This document shows positions 1-9,627 of a stretch of 9,627 nt of DNA, in pieces (position 1 is the stretch's first letter; every line of letters begins with the position of its first letter). A model generated the notes under the pieces. It was not told the DNA's origin. It worked only from the letters and a program-made list of their open reading frames with translations, and did no database searches. The position numbers were made by a program, and so were the translations under genes. Source of the stretch: an uncultured Collinsella sp. (GTDB lineage Bacteria; Actinomycetota; Coriobacteriia; Coriobacteriales; Coriobacteriaceae); contig CABRZC010000075.1 in the NCBI GenBank assembly GCA_902475375.1, positions 1 through 9,627 of the forward strand, in the 5' to 3' direction.

Positions 1-810
1 CTGGATGGAAAACGGGCTAATCTCGAGAGGCGAGTCATCAGAGCGGAGTTCCTTTGTATCGACGTGCGCTCCGACGTTAAACTCTGGCGTCGATACCTCG
101 ATCACCTTCGCATCCTCACCTTTGCCCTCCGTCCAGCTGATATTCCAGGTGACCGCATGTCCCAAATCTCGCTCGCGATTCCACGAGGCAAAGTACATCG
201 TGCCATTAATGACCGTGTCGCTTGATGTGTCCTTATCAATTGTGCAGCGTGTGTCAGCCCATTCCTCGCCGAAGTTCATGCTGGGTGTACCGATGCCTTG
301 TTCTTCTTCACCATAGAGAACAAGTTCGCCTGTCTCTGCTGCCGGCTTGTAGTAGTTAACGCCATTTGGATTGGACAACGTAAACGTCACGGCTCCGCAG
401 CCGTTTTGGTCAATAGCCATCTCATGGATATCAAGCGTATAGCCGTTACCCTCGACGGACAGATTAACCTCCTGGACTGCACCCTCCAGGCTTTGGGGCG
501 CGATGCCATCACCAAACTCTCTGGTGTAGGTATATTTAGTTCCCGATGAGCCTCCGTTGGTCCAGGTAATGGAATCCCCATTGCCGTGGTTTCCCCAGGC
601 TGAGGCAAAATAGCTGGAATTGACAACGGCGTAGGCGACCCCTCCGGTCGCCAACACTCCGGCAAGACATCCGATTACGGCAACATACAGAGGTTTCGCG
701 TGACCCTTTCGACGAAGCGGCTTTCCAGCCGCAGCATCAATAACACGGTCGGCAAGATCGCTATCGGCTTGGATGGACTCGAAGGCCTGCTTGATTTGAT
801 TGGATTTCAC
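1..810 (-). CDS. Membrane-anchored anti-sigma-like protein, partial (3' end beyond window)
   Basis: An open frame of 270 codons without a stop runs from a GTG at 810 to the left edge, so the C terminus is missing. The start is supported by GAGGAGG at 817-823, six bases upstream. The protein has a short, probably cytoplasmic N terminus (residues 1-40) with an amphipathic helix-like stretch (QAFESIQADSDLADRVIDAA), a basic RRK patch at 33-35, one hydrophobic membrane segment at about 41-63 (LYVAVIGCLAGVLATGG onward), then a polar domain of over 200 residues rich in Gly, Thr, Asn and Trp, with Cys138 and Cys189 that could pair outside the cell. The basic patch before the membrane segment predicts N-in, C-out topology. 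Its start overlaps the sigma gene end by 50 nt, the usual arrangement for a sigma/anti-sigma pair. The architecture resembles DUF4179-type proteins, but I cannot confirm the family; the anti-sigma role is inferred from context and topology. Confidence 0.8.
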   Translation of the reverse strand, partial: MKSNQIKQAFESIQADSDLADRVIDAAAGKPLRRKGHAKPLYVAVIGCLAGVLATGGVAYAVVNSSYFASAWGNHGNGDSITWTNGGSSGTKYTYTREFGDGIAPQSLEGAVQEVNLSVEGNGYTLDIHEMAIDQNGCGAVTFTLSNPNGVNYYKPAAETGELVLYGEEEQGIGTPSMNFGEEWADTRCTIDKDTSSDTVINGTMYFASWNRERDLGHAVTWNISWTEGKGEDAKVIEVSTPEFNVGAHVDTKELRSDDSPLEISPFSIQ

Positions 811-1279
811 GGTCGCCCTCCTCTAGGATGAATTTGAGCTTCGATCGACCACGAGCTAAACGCGTTCGAGCGGTCGCGGCTGGCACATGCAGTAACTCGG
901 CAATCTCTGAGGTCGAAAAGCCCAGATAGTAATAGAGCACGATGGGAACACGGAATCGCTCCGGAAGTCGCATAACGTCTGACAGGACCGCCTTGGACTC
1001 CTCCTGCGCCGTCGAAAGCGAATCGGCCAGGTTCTCAATATCCTCCACACGCCTCCATGGCTTTCGAAAGAGCGATTTGCATTCATTGATCGTGACCCGG
1101 ATAAGCCAGCGGCGAAGATGCTCCCGACTTTCAAAGTGTCCATCGCTTTTGAGCAACTTAAGAAAGACGTCTTGTGCAACATCGTCGGCATCGGCGCGAT
1201 CGCGCAGGTACGTCAATGCGATTCGAAACACGACATCCCGGTGATCTTCGACCGCCTGTCTAAAAGCTTGTTCTTCCAT
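761..1279 (-). CDS. ECF-type (group 4) RNA polymerase sigma factor
   Basis: This encodes a 172-residue sigma-70 family protein with only regions 2 and 4, as in ECF sigma factors, which direct RNA polymerase to a small regulon in response to a signal. Region 2 spans about residues 8-74, with the core-binding and -10-reading stretch DADDVAQDVFLKLLKS at 30-45 and HLRRWLIRVTINECKSLFRK at 54-73. Region 4 spans about 98-150, with LPERFRVPIVLYYYLGFS followed by a helix-turn-helix (SEIAELLHVPAATARTRLAR, 124-143). The ATG at 1279 was chosen because GGGAGGTGA, a near-perfect match to the 16S 3' end, sits just before it. A frame-open extension to 1381 would add 34 residues with no sigma homology and would swallow the promoter. 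The last 16 or so residues overlap the next gene. A candidate ECF promoter lies upstream, suggesting autoregulation. Codon use is less GC-biased than in rpoBC. The specific ECF group cannot be assigned by eye. Confidence 0.93.
   Translation of the reverse strand: MEEQAFRQAVEDHRDVVFRIALTYLRDRADADDVAQDVFLKLLKSDGHFESREHLRRWLIRVTINECKSLFRKPWRRVEDIENLADSLSTAQEESKAVLSDVMRLPERFRVPIVLYYYLGFSTSEIAELLHVPAATARTRLARGRSKLKFILEEGDREIQSNQAGLRVHPSR
817..823 (-). promoter_or_regulatory. Shine-Dalgarno site of the anti-sigma-like gene, inside the sigma gene
   Basis: GAGGAGG reads on the minus strand six bases before the GTG at 810. It lies inside the sigma factor coding region (Glu-Glu-Gly codons). It fixes the start of the downstream gene and implies that ribosomes translating the sigma gene pass over this site, so the two proteins are likely made by coupled translation. 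Confidence 0.7.
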
Positions 1280-1327
1280 AATCACCTCCCGGTGATGCTG
1301 ATATTTCTTGCTGAGGCCCTCACCATA

Positions 1328-1356
1328 GATACGCTTTGACCGAACGAAATGTTTCA
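1328..1356 (-). promoter_or_regulatory. Candidate ECF-type promoter of the sigma/anti-sigma operon
   Basis: On the minus strand TGAAAC (1351-1356) is followed, after exactly 17 bases, by CGTATC (1328-1333). This matches the general ECF promoter form (GAAAC near -35, CGTA or CGTC near -10). Transcription would start near 1321, giving a leader of about 40 nt before the ATG at 1279. A T8 tract at 1380-1387 lies around -60 and could act as an upstream A/T element. The match suggests the sigma factor drives its own gene. A housekeeping promoter reading of the same stretch (TTGAAA with a poor -10) is weaker. Confidence 0.55.
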
Positions 1357-1446
1357 AATTCAAGCAGGAATAACCTACCAAAAAAAACTCTGCCCCTTAT
1401 TGGCAAGGGATCGACGGAACGCAACAGGTTGAGCATACGCAAGCGA

Positions 1447-1546
1447 GCGGCCCCCAGAGCGTACAAGGTGGCATGAAAAAGGCAGGGCATTGACCTTTTG
1501 GTCATGCCCTGCCTTTTGAATGACAGATTGTAGCTCTGGGGGCCGC
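1447..1546. repeat. 100-bp imperfect palindrome around the rpoC terminator (possible MITE-like element)
   Basis: The outer arms 1447-1460 and 1533-1546 are a perfect 14-bp inverted repeat (GCGGCCCCCAGAGC and its complement). They extend by five more pairs (1462-1466 with 1528-1532) after a single bulged G at 1461. The inner arms 1477-1495 and 1500-1517 pair over 18 bp with a single bulged T at 1490 and a TTTT loop. The termination signal needs only the inner stem, so the outer arms are unexplained. The flanks GCAAGCGA (1439-1446) and GCAGCGA (1547-1553) form a near-direct repeat that could be a worn target-site duplication. A dispersed palindromic repeat is one reading; a plain bidirectional terminator with an extended stem is the other. 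Confidence 0.6.
1476..1517 (-). terminator. Intrinsic terminator of the rpoBC operon, potentially bidirectional
   Basis: In rpoC orientation the transcript forms a GC-rich stem (GGCAGGGCATGACC, loop AAAA, GGTCAATGCCCTGCC) followed at once by five U residues (1480 down to 1476). The stem is 14 bp plus one bulged base, and four flanking A-U pairs extend it. Read on the plus strand, the same hairpin is followed by TTTT at 1514-1517, so it could also stop antisense transcription heading towards rpoC. It lies about 75-115 nt after the rpoC stop and separates rpoBC from the sigma gene. Confidence 0.88.
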
Positions 1547-1562
1547 GCAGCGACGGAGATCG

Positions 1563-1584
1563 CCGCCGTTCGTTAGAACGGCGG
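1563..1584 (-). other. Compact hairpin just after the rpoC stop codon
   Basis: A perfect 9-bp inverted repeat (CCGCCGTTC / GAACGGCGG) with a 4-base loop begins six bases after the rpoC TAA. No T tract follows it, so it is not a complete intrinsic terminator. It may stabilise the 3' end of the mRNA or be a processing site; the true terminator lies further on at 1476-1517. Confidence 0.6.
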
Positions 1585-1590
1585 AACTAG

Positions 1591-6069
<4,479 letters not shown>

Positions 6070-6075
6070 AGTCAA

Positions 6076-9567
<3,492 letters not shown>

Positions 9568-9576
9568 CAGGTTTTT

Positions 9577-9583
9577 CCTCCTT
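9577..9583 (-). promoter_or_regulatory. Shine-Dalgarno site of rpoB
   Basis: AAGGAGG reads on the minus strand nine bases before the GTG at 9567. It is a near-complete match to the 16S anti-Shine-Dalgarno and supports this GTG over the next in-frame Met (residue 22), which would delete conserved N-terminal sequence. Confidence 0.8.
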
Positions 9584-9603
9584 CACGGAAATGCTCGGTG
9601 GGT

Positions 9604-9624
9604 TGGCGAGGCATAGCTTCGCCA
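9604..9624 (-). other. Small hairpin in the rpoB leader
   Basis: The minus strand reads TGGCGA-A-GC-TAT-GC-C-TCGCCA, a 6-bp stem, one A/C mismatch, two more pairs and a 3-base loop, about 37 nt before the rpoB start. No T tract follows. In many bacteria the gap between the L7/L12 gene and rpoB contains an attenuator or an RNA-processing site, and this could be part of one, but the window ends here. Confidence 0.4.
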
Positions 9625-9627
9625 GTT

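Noticed and set aside
5..549. Two plus-strand frames at the left edge (5-316 and 298-549)
   Set aside because: Both lie opposite the continuous 270-codon minus-strand frame, which has a good start, membrane segment and partner gene. The plus-strand products look random.
1280..1381. N-terminal extension of the sigma factor to an ATG at 1381
   Set aside because: The added 34 residues do not resemble sigma region 2, no good Shine-Dalgarno precedes that ATG, and a near-perfect one precedes the ATG at 1279. The extension would also cover the likely promoter.
1380..1420. Second intrinsic terminator (weak stem followed by T8 at 1380-1387)
   Set aside because: Only a 4-5 bp stem (such as CCCTT/AAGGG) can be drawn, and it is separated from the T tract by several bases. 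The T tract is better read as an upstream promoter element or as neutral.
1320..1505. 61-codon minus-strand frame spanning the terminator and promoter
   Set aside because: It starts inside the terminator loop region, has no ribosome binding site and runs through the palindrome arm and promoter; it is a chance frame.

Overview
The window carries four genes, all on the minus strand. In order of transcription they are rpoB, rpoC, an ECF-type sigma factor gene and the 5' part of a gene for a membrane-anchored, anti-sigma-like protein that runs off the left edge. The rpoBC genes are GC-rich with strong G/C preference at third positions. Beta' has the long actinobacterial-type insertion near its N terminus, and the trigger loop lacks the large insertion seen in Proteobacteria. 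This points to a high-GC Gram-positive, most likely a Coriobacteriia member such as Collinsella. The lineage call is inference; the genes themselves are certain.

Right part (6076-9627): the end of a leader with a small hairpin, a strong Shine-Dalgarno site and rpoB (beta, 1163 aa). Beta has an intact rifampicin-site region, an enlarged fork loop 2 and an acidic C-terminal tail. Middle (1591-6075): rpoC (beta', about 1492 aa) directly abuts rpoB, and its ribosome binding site lies inside the last rpoB codons. Beyond the usual end of beta' it carries about 230 extra residues. These include a helix-hairpin-helix module that aligns without gaps to the DNA-binding C-terminal domain of the RNA polymerase alpha subunit.

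Gene-free stretch (1280-1590): a compact hairpin just after the rpoC stop, then a roughly 100-bp imperfect palindrome whose centre is a strong intrinsic terminator (usable in both directions), then a T8 tract and a candidate ECF-type promoter (TGAAAC-N17-CGTA) in front of the sigma gene.

Left part (1-1279): the sigma factor gene and the anti-sigma-like gene overlap by 50 nt in different frames and are probably translationally coupled. The protein N terminus (about 40 residues, cytoplasmic), one membrane segment and an exported domain fit a membrane-held regulator of the sigma factor. This pair has visibly lower GC and more relaxed codon use than rpoBC. It looks like an independent stress- or envelope-signalling cassette placed after the RNA polymerase operon, not a member of it.

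The most unusual content is the alpha-CTD-like module on beta', together with the fork loop 2 enlargement of beta. Both may be lineage-wide traits of this RNA polymerase rather than oddities of one strain; that needs an alignment that could not be run here.
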